Source: an uncultured Paracoccaceae bacterium (GTDB lineage: Bacteria; Pseudomonadota; Alphaproteobacteria; Rhodobacterales; Rhodobacteraceae). Taken from it: DNA of 64,000 nt. The notes under the pieces were generated by a model, which had not been told where the DNA came from, made no database searches, and worked only from the letters and a program-made list of their open reading frames with translations. The DNA is taken from the NCBI GenBank assembly GCA_947493255.1, contig CANLQK010000002.1, forward strand, positions 186,001 through 250,000. Direction: 5' to 3'. The position numbers and the translations under genes are program-made. Positions 1 to 9,242 of this stretch are shown piece after piece (positions within the stretch are counted from its first letter, which is position 1; each line of letters begins with the position of its first letter).

Positions 1-1252
1 AGTCTTTTTCGACAGTTTTACCGGTGCGCGGGTCCACGGTGCCTGGTTCAAGAGCAACCATCGAGATGCAGCTTTCAACGGGGCACACATCGACACACAG
101 GTTACAGGCCACGCATTCTTCATCGATAACGGTGAACGTGCGGTCATCTGACATTGCGATGGCTTGGTGTGACGTGTCTTCGCACGCCGCATAACAGCGT
201 CCACACGAAATACAGGCATCTTGGTCGATCTTGGCCTTCGCTACGTAATTTAGGTTCAGGTACTGCCAATCGGTGGTGTTTGGCACGGCTGCGCCCATGA
301 AATCCTGAATGCTTGTGTGGCCCTTCTCGTCCATCCATTGGGACAACCCGCTGATCATTTCTTGAACGATCTTAAAGCCATAGGTCATTGCTGCAGTGCA
401 AACCTGCACGTTGCCGCAGCCCAATGTGATAAATTCCGCCGCATCGCGCCATGTTGTGACGCCGCCGATGCCCGAAATTGGTAGGCCGTGGGTGTCCGGG
501 TCTCGTGCAATTTCAGACACCATAGACATGGCAATCGGTTTCACAGCTGGGCCGCAATATCCGCCATGTGTTCCTTTGCCGTCGATGGACGGTTCGGGCG
601 ACATTGTGTCGAGGTTTACAGACGTGATCGAGTTGATCGTGTTGATCAAGCTGACAGCGTCCGCACCGCCGCGTTTTGCCGCGGCCGCAGGTTTACGTAC
701 GTCGGTGATATTGGGCGTCAGTTTTACGATCACCGGTTTGGAATAATATTGTTTGCACCAGCGAGTGACCATTTCGATGTATTCGGGCACCTGCCCAACA
801 GCAGCACCCATGCCCCGTTCAGACATACCGTGTGGGCAGCCAAAGTTCAGCTCGATCCCGTCCGCGCCGGTGTCTTCGACAAGCGGTAAAATAGCTTTCC
901 AGGCCTCTTCTTCGCAGGGCACCATGATCGACACGATGACGGCGCGGTCAGGGTAGTCTGCCTTGACGCGCTTGATCTCTTCAAGGTTGGTGTACAGGTC
1001 GCGGTCAGTGATCAATTCGATGTTGTTGATCCCCAGAACGCGTCGGTCAGCACCGTAAATGACGCCATAGCGCGGGCCGTTTACATTGACGACTGGCGGG
1101 CCTTCAGACCCTAGCGTTTTCCACACAACGCCGCCCCATCCTGCCTCGAATGCACGACGGACATTGTATTCCTTGTCCGTTGGCGGGGCGGAGGCCAACC
1201 AGAACGGGTTAGGGCTTTTGATGCCAAGAAAGTCAGTTGTTAAGTCAGCCAT
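1..1252 (-). CDS. preA: NAD-dependent dihydropyrimidine dehydrogenase, subunit PreA (3' end cut by window)
   Basis: Reductive pyrimidine catabolism: with PreT it reduces uracil and thymine to the 5,6-dihydro forms using NADH. The reading frame runs off the left edge, so the C-terminus is missing. The N-terminal part is a dihydroorotate-dehydrogenase-like TIM barrel (DFLGIKSPNPFWLASAPPT near the start, ELNFGCPHG in the middle). The visible C-terminal part carries two [4Fe-4S] clusters (CISCGRCYAAC and CVACNLCVDVC). The ATG directly follows the preT stop codon (TAA then ATG, no gap), so the two subunits are co-translated from one mRNA. The assignment is firm; only the end is unknown. Confidence 0.95.
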   Translation of the reverse strand, partial: MADLTTDFLGIKSPNPFWLASAPPTDKEYNVRRAFEAGWGGVVWKTLGSEGPPVVNVNGPRYGVIYGADRRVLGINNIELITDRDLYTNLEEIKRVKADYPDRAVIVSIMVPCEEEAWKAILPLVEDTGADGIELNFGCPHGMSERGMGAAVGQVPEYIEMVTRWCKQYYSKPVIVKLTPNITDVRKPAAAAKRGGADAVSLINTINSITSVNLDTMSPEPSIDGKGTHGGYCGPAVKPIAMSMVSEIARDPDTHGLPISGIGGVTTWRDAAEFITLGCGNVQVCTAAMTYGFKIVQEMISGLSQWMDEKGHTSIQDFMGAAVPNTTDWQYLNLNYVAKAKIDQDACISCGRCYAACEDTSHQAIAMSDDRTFTVIDEECVACNLCVDVCPVESCISMVALEPGTVDPRTGKTVEKD

Positions 1253-2587
1253 TTACGCGCCCTCCATCAGGGTTGCATGAATATCCATTGCCGCATCCCG
1301 GCCTTCCGCCACCGCAGTGACAGTCAAATCGTCGCCACCAGCGGCGCAATCCCCGCCGGCCCAAACGCCAGCGCGACTGGTCTTGCCGGTTTCCGATACG
1401 GCGATCTTTCGGCCATCCAGCTTTAGGCCGCCATCGGTTGTTAATGTCTGGCCAATGGCACGGAACACCTGATCGGCGGGCAGGCGAATCTTTTCACCTG
1501 TTCCTGTCAGTGATCCGCCTTTGGTTTGGGTGTATTCCAGTTCGATTTCGGCAGATGCGCCGTTGCCGTGAATTTCGACGGGGCGCACGTTAAACAGCAA
1601 CTTTACACCATGCGAAGCGGCAAGGTCCTGTTCGTACCGGCTGGCTGACATTGCATCCCGACCACGGCGGTACGCAATGGTGACATTGTCAGCACCCAGC
1701 AATTTGGATTGGACGGCCGCATCAACTGCCGTCATCCCGCCGCCGATCACAACAACGTTGCGACCGACGGGGAGGGAAGACAGTTCACTGGCTTGGCGCA
1801 GGTCTTCGATGAACGACACCGCGTCATCAACACCATCCTTGTCATCACCGTCGATAGACAAGGCGTTTACGCCGCCCAGACCGACCGACAAGAAGACGGC
1901 GGGGAAGCACCCGACTAAATCGTCTATCTTCAATTCGGCACCAAGTGACATGCCGGTTTTGATTTCGATACCGCCGATGGAGCACAGCCATTCGACTTCC
2001 TTGGCTGCAAAGTCATCAGTTGACTTGTACGCGGCAATCCCAAATTCGTTCAGCCCGCCAGCCTTGGCTTTGGCATCGTAAACGGTCACGTCATGGCCGA
2101 GCATTGCCAGCCGGTGTGCGCAGGACAATCCTGCGGGGCCAGCGCCCACGACCGCAACTTTTTTACCTGTCGGTTCTGCGCGTGTGAAAGGCATTACGCC
2201 TTTTGCCATCACAGCATCCGTGGCGAACCGTTGTAGGCGGCCAATCTCAACCGGCTTACCTTCTGCAACTTCTCGCACACAAACCTGTTCGCAAAGCTCT
2301 TCTGTTGGGCAAACACGTGCGCACATGCCGCCCAGAATATTCATGTCGAAAATGGTTTTCGCCGCGGCCTCTGGTGTGGCTGTTGCGATTTGGCGAATGA
2401 ACAGCGGAATGTCGATGTCGGTTGGGCAGGCTGTCGTGCATGGTGCGTCGTGGCAAAAATAGCATCGGTCTGCTGCAACTGCGGCCTCGTGCGCATCCAG
2501 CGGTGCGTGAAGGTCTGCAAAATTCTCTGAAAGCGCGTCATCATCTAGGCGCTGGGCGGCGATGCCGGGTGTGTAGGGCGAATTCAT
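1253..2587 (-). CDS. preT: NAD-dependent dihydropyrimidine dehydrogenase, subunit PreT
   Basis: Electron-input subunit of the PreTA dihydropyrimidine dehydrogenase, 444 aa, related to the glutamate synthase small subunit. The N-terminal 120 residues hold the cysteine clusters of the Fer4_20 domain (CYFCHDAPCTTACPTD, then CARVCPTEELCEQVC). A FAD-binding Rossmann motif VAVVGAGPAGLSCA follows near residue 147 and a second NAD-binding motif VVVIGGGMTAVDAA lies near residue 275. It is the first gene of preT-preA and abuts preA without a gap. Presence of both subunits fits use of pyrimidines as a nitrogen source. Confidence 0.95.
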   Translation of the reverse strand: MNSPYTPGIAAQRLDDDALSENFADLHAPLDAHEAAVAADRCYFCHDAPCTTACPTDIDIPLFIRQIATATPEAAAKTIFDMNILGGMCARVCPTEELCEQVCVREVAEGKPVEIGRLQRFATDAVMAKGVMPFTRAEPTGKKVAVVGAGPAGLSCAHRLAMLGHDVTVYDAKAKAGGLNEFGIAAYKSTDDFAAKEVEWLCSIGGIEIKTGMSLGAELKIDDLVGCFPAVFLSVGLGGVNALSIDGDDKDGVDDAVSFIEDLRQASELSSLPVGRNVVVIGGGMTAVDAAVQSKLLGADNVTIAYRRGRDAMSASRYEQDLAASHGVKLLFNVRPVEIHGNGASAEIELEYTQTKGGSLTGTGEKIRLPADQVFRAIGQTLTTDGGLKLDGRKIAVSETGKTSRAGVWAGGDCAAGGDDLTVTAVAEGRDAAMDIHATLMEGA

Positions 2588-2637
2588 GTTGGCTCCAGTC
2601 GTCGTGGCTGGGTTTATCTTGGCACAGAAAATTTTTT

Positions 2638-2661
2638 TATCAAACGGTAAAATTTTTGATA
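2638..2661. promoter_or_regulatory. Inverted repeat upstream of preT, possible operator
   Basis: TATCAAA and TTTGATA form a perfect 7-bp inverted repeat with a 10-bp spacer, about 50-75 bp upstream of the preT start. The surroundings are very A/T rich. The spacing suits a dimeric regulator. It does not match a RutR-type TTGACCA box. The regulator is unknown. Confidence 0.3.
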
Positions 2662-2761
2662 GCGTCTAATGCGCGAAATTGCTTAGGTTTCAGCAGATTG
2701 CCTTGCCCTTTGCACAAGGCGTATGCAGAAATTGAAAGAAACCAGTCCGGAGAAAGCCCTA

Positions 2762-3046
2762 ATGCCAACCTATGCGATCGTCCAAGTGGACGTCAAAGAT
2801 GCCGATGAATATGCAAAATACGCCGAACTGGCAGGGCCCGCTGTCGCACAATATGGCGGCGAGTTTCTGGCGCGGGGTGGCACAGTCGAGATCAAAGAAG
2901 GCACCAGTCGCGCCCGCTGTGTCATCATCCGGTTTCCCGATATGGAAACCGCGCAATCCTTTTATCACGGGCCAGAATACCAAAAGGCACTGTCATACGC
3001 GCTGCCAGTCTCAGAAAGGGATTACAAGTTTGTCGAAGGCGTCTGA
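2762..3046 (+). CDS. DUF1330 family protein
   Basis: A 94-residue protein of the DUF1330 family (dimeric alpha/beta-barrel fold, function not established). It has the family start PTYAIVQVDVKD, the GGEFLARGGTVE loop and the FPDMETAQSFYHGPEYQ motif. The ATG at 2762 is chosen because the family begins there and GGAGAA lies just upstream; an in-frame ATG 39 bp earlier would add a non-homologous tail. It is divergent from preT and followed by its own terminator, so it is probably monocistronic. Confidence 0.85.
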   Translation: MPTYAIVQVDVKDADEYAKYAELAGPAVAQYGGEFLARGGTVEIKEGTSRARCVIIRFPDMETAQSFYHGPEYQKALSYALPVSERDYKFVEGV

Positions 3047-3078
3047 TAGACCGCTTTGAGGTCCGGTAACGATGAGTT

Positions 3079-3109
3079 GCGTTGAATCGTCACGATTCAT
3101 CGCGTTTTT
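3079..3109 (+). terminator. Rho-independent terminator after the DUF1330 gene
   Basis: The stem GCGTTGAATCG / CGATTCATCGC has a TCA loop and one internal mismatch, followed by GTTTTT. It lies 33 bp after the DUF1330 stop and before the Mrp operon, separating the two units. Confidence 0.75.
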
Positions 3110-3201
3110 GGTCGGTTTCACTTGAGGCCGCCCCCATTCTTATACAAATAGGGTTAAATTGATTTTTGCCCGATCTCGGGCCCCAAGGATCTGGAGTTCG
3201 C

Positions 3202-6066
3202 GTGTCCCTCTTTCTGATCGTTGCTTTGCCCTTCTTGGGTGCATTACTTCCCGGTTTGATGAATTCAGCGGGCCGTCAGGCCGTTGGGGGTGTCACATTT
3301 ACGGTCACCTTGGCGGCGTTTATTGGCTTGTTGACCAACCTGCCTGCAGTTCTGGCAGGTGAGGTCGTTCAGAACGGGTTCGACTGGTTCCCGCACCTCG
3401 GGCTGAACGTCACATTGATGCTTGATGGTTTGGGCTTTTTCTTTGCCTTGCTGATCCTAGGGATCGGGCTGTTGATCATCGTTTACGGACGGTTCTATTT
3501 GGCGCGCGAAGACAACATGGGTGAATTTTTCACTTATTTGTTGCTATTCCAAGGCGCGATGGTCGGGATCGTGTTGTCAGACAACATCCTTCTGTTGTTG
3601 ATCTTCTGGGAGCTGACGTCTTTGTCGTCTTTCCTGCTCATTGGTTATTGGAAACACCTAGAGGCCGGTCGCCAAGGCGCCCGCATGGCGTTGACCGTAA
3701 CCGGCATGGGCGGATTGGCGATGATCGGTGGGATGTTGTTGCTGGGCAATATCGTTGGGTCGTATGACCTGTCTGTCATCTTGCAAAACCGCGAGGCCAT
3801 TCAAGCGGACCCAATGTATGTTCCGGCGCTGTTGCTGATATTGCTGGGGGCGTTCACCAAATCCGCGCAGTTCCCGTTCCATTTCTGGCTGCCCCACGCG
3901 ATGGCTGCGCCCACGCCGGTATCGGCGTACCTGCACTCGGCTACGATGGTGAAAGCAGGCATCTTTTTGATGGCACGGATGTGGCCTGTGTTGTCGGGCA
4001 CACCAGAATGGTTCTTTATCGTCACCACAGCCGGCTTGATCACAATGGTTTTGGGCGCGGTGATCGCCCTGTTCAAACATGACCTGAAGGCGCTATTGGC
4101 GTTTTCAACGGTGTCCCATCTGGGCTTGATTACGATGTTGCTGGGCACCGGCACCGCGTTTGGCGCGTTTGCCGCGGTGTTCCACATCATGAACCACGCG
4201 ACGTTTAAGGCGGCTTTGTTCATGTCAGCGGGCATCATCGATCACGAAACCAAAACACGCGACATTCGGATCTTGGGCGGTTTGCGGCACTTGATGCCGA
4301 TTACCTTTATCATTGCGACAATCGCAGCCCTGTCTATGGCGGGTATCCCGTTCCTAAACGGGTTCCTGTCCAAAGAAATGATGCTGGAAGAGATGGAACA
4401 TACCTATCTGTTCGGGCCAACTTGGCTGGTGCCTGCATTGGCCACTTTCGGATCCTTGTTTTCGGCGGCCTATTGTTTCCGCCTCATTGGGCACACCTTC
4501 CTTGGCCCCAAACGCGCCGCTGACAGTTACCCAGCCAAACCGCACGACCCAGGCGCGGGCCTTTGGTTGCCGCCTGCCATCCTTGTGGTGTTGGTCGTTG
4601 TGATTGGTGTTGCCCCGTTCTTGGTGCAAGATTTCGTCAAGCTGATCGCCAAAGCCGTGATCGGCGATGCGGCTGTGCTTGAAGTGAAATACATCAAACT
4701 GTGGCACGGCTTTGTGCCTGCCTTGTTTATGTCGATCATCGCCGTCGTCGGCGGGTTGATCGTGTTGATGGCCTTCAAGCCCTTGTTGCGGGCTTGGGAC
4801 GCCATGCCGCGACCCGAAGCCAAAGACATTTTCGACCAGTTTATCCGCGGTTTCGTGAACTGCGCACGCGCGTTGATCCATCCGTTGCACAACGGTGCCT
4901 TTACCCGCTACGGAATGATCATGGCGGTCACGGTCATCGCTGTTGGCTACCACGCTTGGGCCACAGGAACAGTCGCGCCCGCGACACGCGCCGTGCAACC
5001 GGCTGGGCTTATCGAAATTGCAGGGTGGATCATGTTGGTCGTTGCCACGATTGGCCTAACGGTCTTGCACCGCAACCGTCTGTTGGCCTTGGTACTGATC
5101 GGGATTGTTGGCCTGATGGTATCTGTCGGGTTTGTCTTCCTCAGTGCGCCCGATTTGGCGATGACACAGATCACTGTCGAGGTGGTGACGATTATTCTGC
5201 TTCTGCTGGCATTGAATTTCTTGCCCAACCATACACCTGTTGAAAGCTCTACCGTACGTCGTTTCCGCGATGGGGTTGTTGCAGTGGCGGGCGGTTTGGC
5301 TGCGATGGCGCTGACCTATCACTACCTGCTACGCGATTTCATTGATCCATCAATCTCCGAATTCCATCTTGCCAATTCCTACAAAGGTGGCGGCGGGACG
5401 AACGTTGTGAACGTTATACTGGTCGACTTCCGTGGCTTTGATACCTTCGGCGAGATCATCGTGTTGGGCATCGCGGCATTGTTGATCTACGCACTGACCG
5501 AAACATTACTGCACGGCCCTGTCCGCGCGAGATTGTTAAACCGCATGCCAGACAAACCACTGTCGGGCACACAACATCCGATGATGATGGTGGTTCTTAC
5601 GCGGGTGATGTTGCCTGTTGTCATGATGGTTGGTTTTTACATCTTCCTGCGGGGCCACAACGAGCCGGGCGGAGGGTTTATCGCCGGTCTGATCGTGTCG
5701 ATTGGTGTGGTGATGCAGTACATGGCATCTGGGTTTGCTTGGGCAGAAGACCGTGTTCGGTTCCCGTATCACGGCGTGATTGGCACAGGTGTTCTGGTGG
5801 CCGGTCTGACCGGCATTGGGTCTTGGTTCTTTGGCAAACCTTTTCTCACATCAGATTTCACGTATGTCCGCATTCCACCGTTTGAAAAGTTCGAACTGGC
5901 GACCGCCGCCTTGTTTGATGTTGGGGTATTCTTGGCTGTTGTTGGCGCTGTGATGTTGTCACTTGAAAGCTTCTCGCGCCTTGCACGACGCGCCCATGTG
6001 AAAGACCCCGAACAACCGATGGACATTGACCCATCCCGAGATGCTGACGCACAGGAGGGCGTGTAA
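3202..6066 (+). CDS. mrpA: Na+(K+)/H+ antiporter Mrp/Pha, fused subunits A and B
   Basis: Largest subunit of the multi-subunit Mrp (Mnh/Pha) cation/proton antiporter, 954 aa from the chosen start. The N-terminal two thirds is an NADH-quinone-oxidoreductase-like proton channel. Its Glu137 in FWELTS and Lys220 in TKSAQFPFHFWLP are the proton-path residues conserved in MrpA. After the C-terminal MrpA transmembrane part, residues ~785-925 form an MnhB domain (MMMVVLTRVMLPVVMM, GHNEPGGGFIAGL). There is no separate mrpB, as in rhizobial PhaAB. The GTG at 3202 is preferred because GGAG lies about 7 bp upstream; an in-frame TTG at 3166 is the alternative. It heads a six-gene operon. Confidence 0.93.
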   Translation: MSLFLIVALPFLGALLPGLMNSAGRQAVGGVTFTVTLAAFIGLLTNLPAVLAGEVVQNGFDWFPHLGLNVTLMLDGLGFFFALLILGIGLLIIVYGRFYLAREDNMGEFFTYLLLFQGAMVGIVLSDNILLLLIFWELTSLSSFLLIGYWKHLEAGRQGARMALTVTGMGGLAMIGGMLLLGNIVGSYDLSVILQNREAIQADPMYVPALLLILLGAFTKSAQFPFHFWLPHAMAAPTPVSAYLHSATMVKAGIFLMARMWPVLSGTPEWFFIVTTAGLITMVLGAVIALFKHDLKALLAFSTVSHLGLITMLLGTGTAFGAFAAVFHIMNHATFKAALFMSAGIIDHETKTRDIRILGGLRHLMPITFIIATIAALSMAGIPFLNGFLSKEMMLEEMEHTYLFGPTWLVPALATFGSLFSAAYCFRLIGHTFLGPKRAADSYPAKPHDPGAGLWLPPAILVVLVVVIGVAPFLVQDFVKLIAKAVIGDAAVLEVKYIKLWHGFVPALFMSIIAVVGGLIVLMAFKPLLRAWDAMPRPEAKDIFDQFIRGFVNCARALIHPLHNGAFTRYGMIMAVTVIAVGYHAWATGTVAPATRAVQPAGLIEIAGWIMLVVATIGLTVLHRNRLLALVLIGIVGLMVSVGFVFLSAPDLAMTQITVEVVTIILLLLALNFLPNHTPVESSTVRRFRDGVVAVAGGLAAMALTYHYLLRDFIDPSISEFHLANSYKGGGGTNVVNVILVDFRGFDTFGEIIVLGIAALLIYALTETLLHGPVRARLLNRMPDKPLSGTQHPMMMVVLTRVMLPVVMMVGFYIFLRGHNEPGGGFIAGLIVSIGVVMQYMASGFAWAEDRVRFPYHGVIGTGVLVAGLTGIGSWFFGKPFLTSDFTYVRIPPFEKFELATAALFDVGVFLAVVGAVMLSLESFSRLARRAHVKDPEQPMDIDPSRDADAQEGV

Positions 6067-6067
6067 C

Positions 6068-6412
6068 ATGGAATTTCTTGTTGCTTCTGCCGTTGGCATT
6101 TTGACTGCTGCGGGCCTGTATTTGGTTATGCGCCTGCGCACGTTCCCTGTGATTTTGGGCATGTCGTTGCTGACCTATGCGGTGAATGTGTTCTTGTTCG
6201 CATCGGGCCGTTTGGTCATTGGTGCCCCACCGATCCTGACGGACGCAGAAACCTATACGGATCCATTGCCTCAGGCGTTGGTTTTGACGGCGATTGTTAT
6301 CTCGTTCGGTATGACAGCCGTTGTCGTGATGATTGCGCTGGGGTCCTACCTCGGGTCCGATGATGACGGCGTGAATGATCCAGCCTTTGAAAAAGACGAG
6401 GACCTGTCATGA
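6068..6412 (+). CDS. mrpC: Na+/H+ antiporter subunit MrpC
   Basis: A 114-residue NuoK-like subunit of the Mrp antiporter with three predicted membrane segments (about residues 3-22, 27-46 and 72-97). It starts 1 bp after the mrpA stop. The ATG at 6068 gives MEFLVASAVGILTAAG, typical of MrpC/MnhC. Its last codons overlap the mrpD start by 4 bp (ATGA), so translation is coupled. The C-terminal tail is acidic. Confidence 0.93.
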   Translation: MEFLVASAVGILTAAGLYLVMRLRTFPVILGMSLLTYAVNVFLFASGRLVIGAPPILTDAETYTDPLPQALVLTAIVISFGMTAVVVMIALGSYLGSDDDGVNDPAFEKDEDLS

Positions 6413-7950
6413 GCCATTGGATCATCCTTCCTATCGTCTTACCGGCGATGTTGGCCCCATTTATTGTGTTGGCTGCACGGTACCACATTAGCATCCAACG
6501 GGTGTTTGCCGTGGCTGGCGTTTTGGCGCAATTGGCAATCGCCATTGGTTTGGCTGTGGCTACATCAGATGGCACAATCATTCTGTATCAGCTTGGTGAT
6601 TGGGCTGCGCCCTTTGGCATTGTGCTGGTGGGTGATCGTCTGTCGACGATCATGGTGCTGCTGACCGCTGTTTTGTCCTTGTTTGTCTTGATCTATGCAA
6701 TTGCAACCGAATGGGACAGCCGCGGCGCAAATTTCCATGCGCTGTTCCAGTTCCAATTGATGGGGATCATGGGCGCGTTTTTGACGGGCGACTTGTTCAA
6801 CCTGTTTGTATTCTTCGAAGTCCTGCTGATCGCGTCCTACGGATTGATGATCCATGCTGGTGGTAACGAACGGATGCGGGCAGGGGTGCAATACGTGTTG
6901 TTCAACCTGCTTGGGTCCACATTGTTCTTGTTTGCGCTTGGTTCGATCTACGCCGAAACCGGTACGCTCAACATGGCGGATCTTGCACATCGCGCTGCGT
7001 TGATTGGCGCAGACGCGACAGTGGGAATTCGCGTTGCTGCGGTGCTTTTGCTTTTGGTGTTTGCGATTAAGGCCGCTTTGGTTCCGTTGCATTTTTGGCT
7101 GCCATCCAGTTACGCCGAGGCACCTGGGCCAGTTGCCGCGTTGTTTGCGATCATGACCAAGGTCGGTGCCTATGCGATCATCCGTGTCTACACGATGATC
7201 TTTCCACCCAACCTCGAGGCAACGTCTGGCTCATTTGACGTCTGGCTCCAGCCTGCCGCGCTTTTGTCTTTGGCGTTGGGCATGGTTGGCGTGCTGGCCG
7301 CGAAGAAACTGGACCGTCTGGTCGCGTTCGCTGTCATCGGGTCTATGGGCATGGTGTTGGTTTCGATTTCTATGTTCACGCCAACAAGCATTGCCGCCGC
7401 ATTATACTACATATTGCATTCGACGCTGGCAGGCGCCGCGTTGTTCCTGATTGTTGATTTGGTCAAGGCGAGCCGAAAATCACTTGCTCTAACTGCAATG
7501 CCACCTGTGGCCGGTGCTGCGTTAACCGCAGGCCTCTTTTTTGCGGCCGCTATCGCGATGGCCGGTTTGCCACCGCTGTCTGGTTTCATCGGCAAGTTGT
7601 TGATTCTTGATGCGGCCTTCGGGGCAGGGCATCAGGGCCTAATTTGGTTCGTCATTTTGGCGTCATCCTTGGTGGCTGTTGTCGGTTTCGGCCGTGCGGG
7701 CAGCACCGTGTTCTGGAAAGCCAAAAGCGTCATGTTGGATGCGGATGACCCTGTGTATGAGCGCCCCCATGTGATGGCCTATGCGGCAGTTGGCGGGTTG
7801 ATAGCGTTGTCTGCAACGCTGACCGTGCTGGGCGGATATGTATACGACTATATGATCGCAACGTCCGAACAATTGTTCGACCCCGCGCCCTATATCAGCA
7901 CCGTGCTTGAAACGCCGGGCAAGCTGAGCACACCGACGGAGGGCCACTGA
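6409..7950 (+). CDS. mrpD: Na+/H+ antiporter subunit MrpD
   Basis: Second proton-channel subunit of the Mrp complex, 513 aa, homologous to NuoL/M/N. Glu137 in VFFEVLLIASYGLM and the lysine near residue 221 in AIKAALVPLHFWLP match the residues required for antiport in MrpD. About fourteen hydrophobic segments are visible. It overlaps mrpC by 4 bp and is followed 1 bp later by mrpE. Confidence 0.94.
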   Translation: MSHWIILPIVLPAMLAPFIVLAARYHISIQRVFAVAGVLAQLAIAIGLAVATSDGTIILYQLGDWAAPFGIVLVGDRLSTIMVLLTAVLSLFVLIYAIATEWDSRGANFHALFQFQLMGIMGAFLTGDLFNLFVFFEVLLIASYGLMIHAGGNERMRAGVQYVLFNLLGSTLFLFALGSIYAETGTLNMADLAHRAALIGADATVGIRVAAVLLLLVFAIKAALVPLHFWLPSSYAEAPGPVAALFAIMTKVGAYAIIRVYTMIFPPNLEATSGSFDVWLQPAALLSLALGMVGVLAAKKLDRLVAFAVIGSMGMVLVSISMFTPTSIAAALYYILHSTLAGAALFLIVDLVKASRKSLALTAMPPVAGAALTAGLFFAAAIAMAGLPPLSGFIGKLLILDAAFGAGHQGLIWFVILASSLVAVVGFGRAGSTVFWKAKSVMLDADDPVYERPHVMAYAAVGGLIALSATLTVLGGYVYDYMIATSEQLFDPAPYISTVLETPGKLSTPTEGH

Positions 7951-7951
7951 C

Positions 7952-8452
7952 ATGAAACGTTTCTTTAACTGGCTTTTCCCACACCCATTCCTGACACTGC
8001 TTTTGGCCGTGGTCTGGATTTTGCTGCAGAATGAATTCTCCGCCGGAATGGCCGTGTTTGGGCTTATCCTTGGCGTCATTATTCCACGGGGTTTGGCCGT
8101 CTGGTGGCCTGACCGCCCCGTTGGTTTCCGACTGGGTAAGATGGCGGTCTACATTTGTATTGTGATCTGGGACATCTTGGTGGCCAACGTTCAGGTCGCA
8201 TGGATCGTGCTCAGCAAACGCAACAAAGACATGCAATCTGCTTGGGTCGTTGTACCGCTTGATTTACGTCAGCCTGAAGCCATTACAGTTTTGGCCGGAA
8301 CGATCACCCTAACGCCGGGCACGGTTACGGCAGACCTTTCTAACAAGGGGCACTACCTGTTGGTGCACGCCTTGCATGCACCCGACCCTGACGCGGTGCG
8401 CGATGACATTAAATCCCGTTACGAAGCCCGCCTAAAGGAGATTTTCGTATGA
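7952..8452 (+). CDS. mrpE: Na+/H+ antiporter subunit MrpE
   Basis: A 166-residue Mrp subunit of the MnhE family. Two N-terminal membrane hairpins (WLFPHPFLTLLLAVVWILL and the following segment) precede a cytoplasmic domain with the family signature ITVLAGTITLTPGT near residue 115. MrpE is needed for full complex assembly. It starts 1 bp after mrpD, and its stop overlaps the mrpF start. Confidence 0.93.
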   Translation: MKRFFNWLFPHPFLTLLLAVVWILLQNEFSAGMAVFGLILGVIIPRGLAVWWPDRPVGFRLGKMAVYICIVIWDILVANVQVAWIVLSKRNKDMQSAWVVVPLDLRQPEAITVLAGTITLTPGTVTADLSNKGHYLLVHALHAPDPDAVRDDIKSRYEARLKEIFV

Positions 8453-8736
8453 TGCCTGCAGACGATTTTTTGACATTGGCGGTGATGATCTCATTTGCCG
8501 TTGTTGGTGTTTCCCAGATCATGGCGATGATCCGATTGGTGATCGGGCCAAGTACCGGTGACCGTATTCTTGCCCTTGATACGATGGTGGTTAACGCGAT
8601 CGGTTTGATTGTGTTGTTGGGGATCTGGCAAGGCACGCGGCTGTATTTTGAGGTGTCGTTGATCATTGCGATGCTTGGGTTCGTTTCGACCGTCGCCTAT
8701 GCGCGCTTTGTACTTCGGGGGGATATCATCGAATGA
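8449..8736 (+). CDS. mrpF: Na+/H+ antiporter subunit MrpF
   Basis: A 95-residue MnhF-type subunit with three membrane helices. It has the family motif VIGPSTGDRILALDTM around residue 30. It overlaps mrpE by 4 bp and mrpG by 4 bp (ATGA). Two adjacent ATGs occur at the start; the first overlaps the mrpE stop and is used here. Confidence 0.92.
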   Translation: MMPADDFLTLAVMISFAVVGVSQIMAMIRLVIGPSTGDRILALDTMVVNAIGLIVLLGIWQGTRLYFEVSLIIAMLGFVSTVAYARFVLRGDIIE

Positions 8737-9125
8737 CCATGTCTGAAGTTGGAACCTACGCAGCGGCTATTTTCTTGCTGATTGGTGCTGCGTTTGCAGT
8801 CGTTGGGGCCATTGGCCTGTTGAAGCTGAATGACCCGATGAAACGGCTGCATGCCCCGACAAAGGTCGGCACGATGGGCATTGGCTCCCTGTTGCTTGGG
8901 TCGGTTGTTATTTCTTTCGTACGCGGCGGTAGTTCGATCCATGAACTGCTGATCATGGCGTTCTTGTTCGTAACGGCCCCCATCTCGGCGAACTTTATCA
9001 GCAAGGTCATCATCCACCTGCGTGGCTGCGACGAAACCCCTGAACTGGACAACGAGCAAACGTGGTCCACGTTGGTTCAGCGCGAAGAAGACCTAGTGGC
9101 TCAAGACAAAACCCAACAGTCTTGA
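8733..9125 (+). CDS. mrpG: Na+/H+ antiporter subunit MrpG
   Basis: Last gene of the Mrp operon, 130 aa, MnhG/PhaG family. Three membrane segments and the motif GLLKLNDPMKRLHAPTKVGT are visible. The charged C-terminal tail is cytoplasmic by analogy. A 117-bp non-coding gap follows, in which I see no clear terminator hairpin. Confidence 0.92.
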   Translation: MTMSEVGTYAAAIFLLIGAAFAVVGAIGLLKLNDPMKRLHAPTKVGTMGIGSLLLGSVVISFVRGGSSIHELLIMAFLFVTAPISANFISKVIIHLRGCDETPELDNEQTWSTLVQREEDLVAQDKTQQS

Positions 9126-9242
9126 TCAAATATTCGCCAGTTGAGGCCCTTGATTTACGGTTTCGTCAAAAAACATGCGCAAAGGCATTGCCCTCGGCGT
9201 CCTGTCCCTTAGCTATGTCGCAGGGAAATTCAGGAGCGTGCC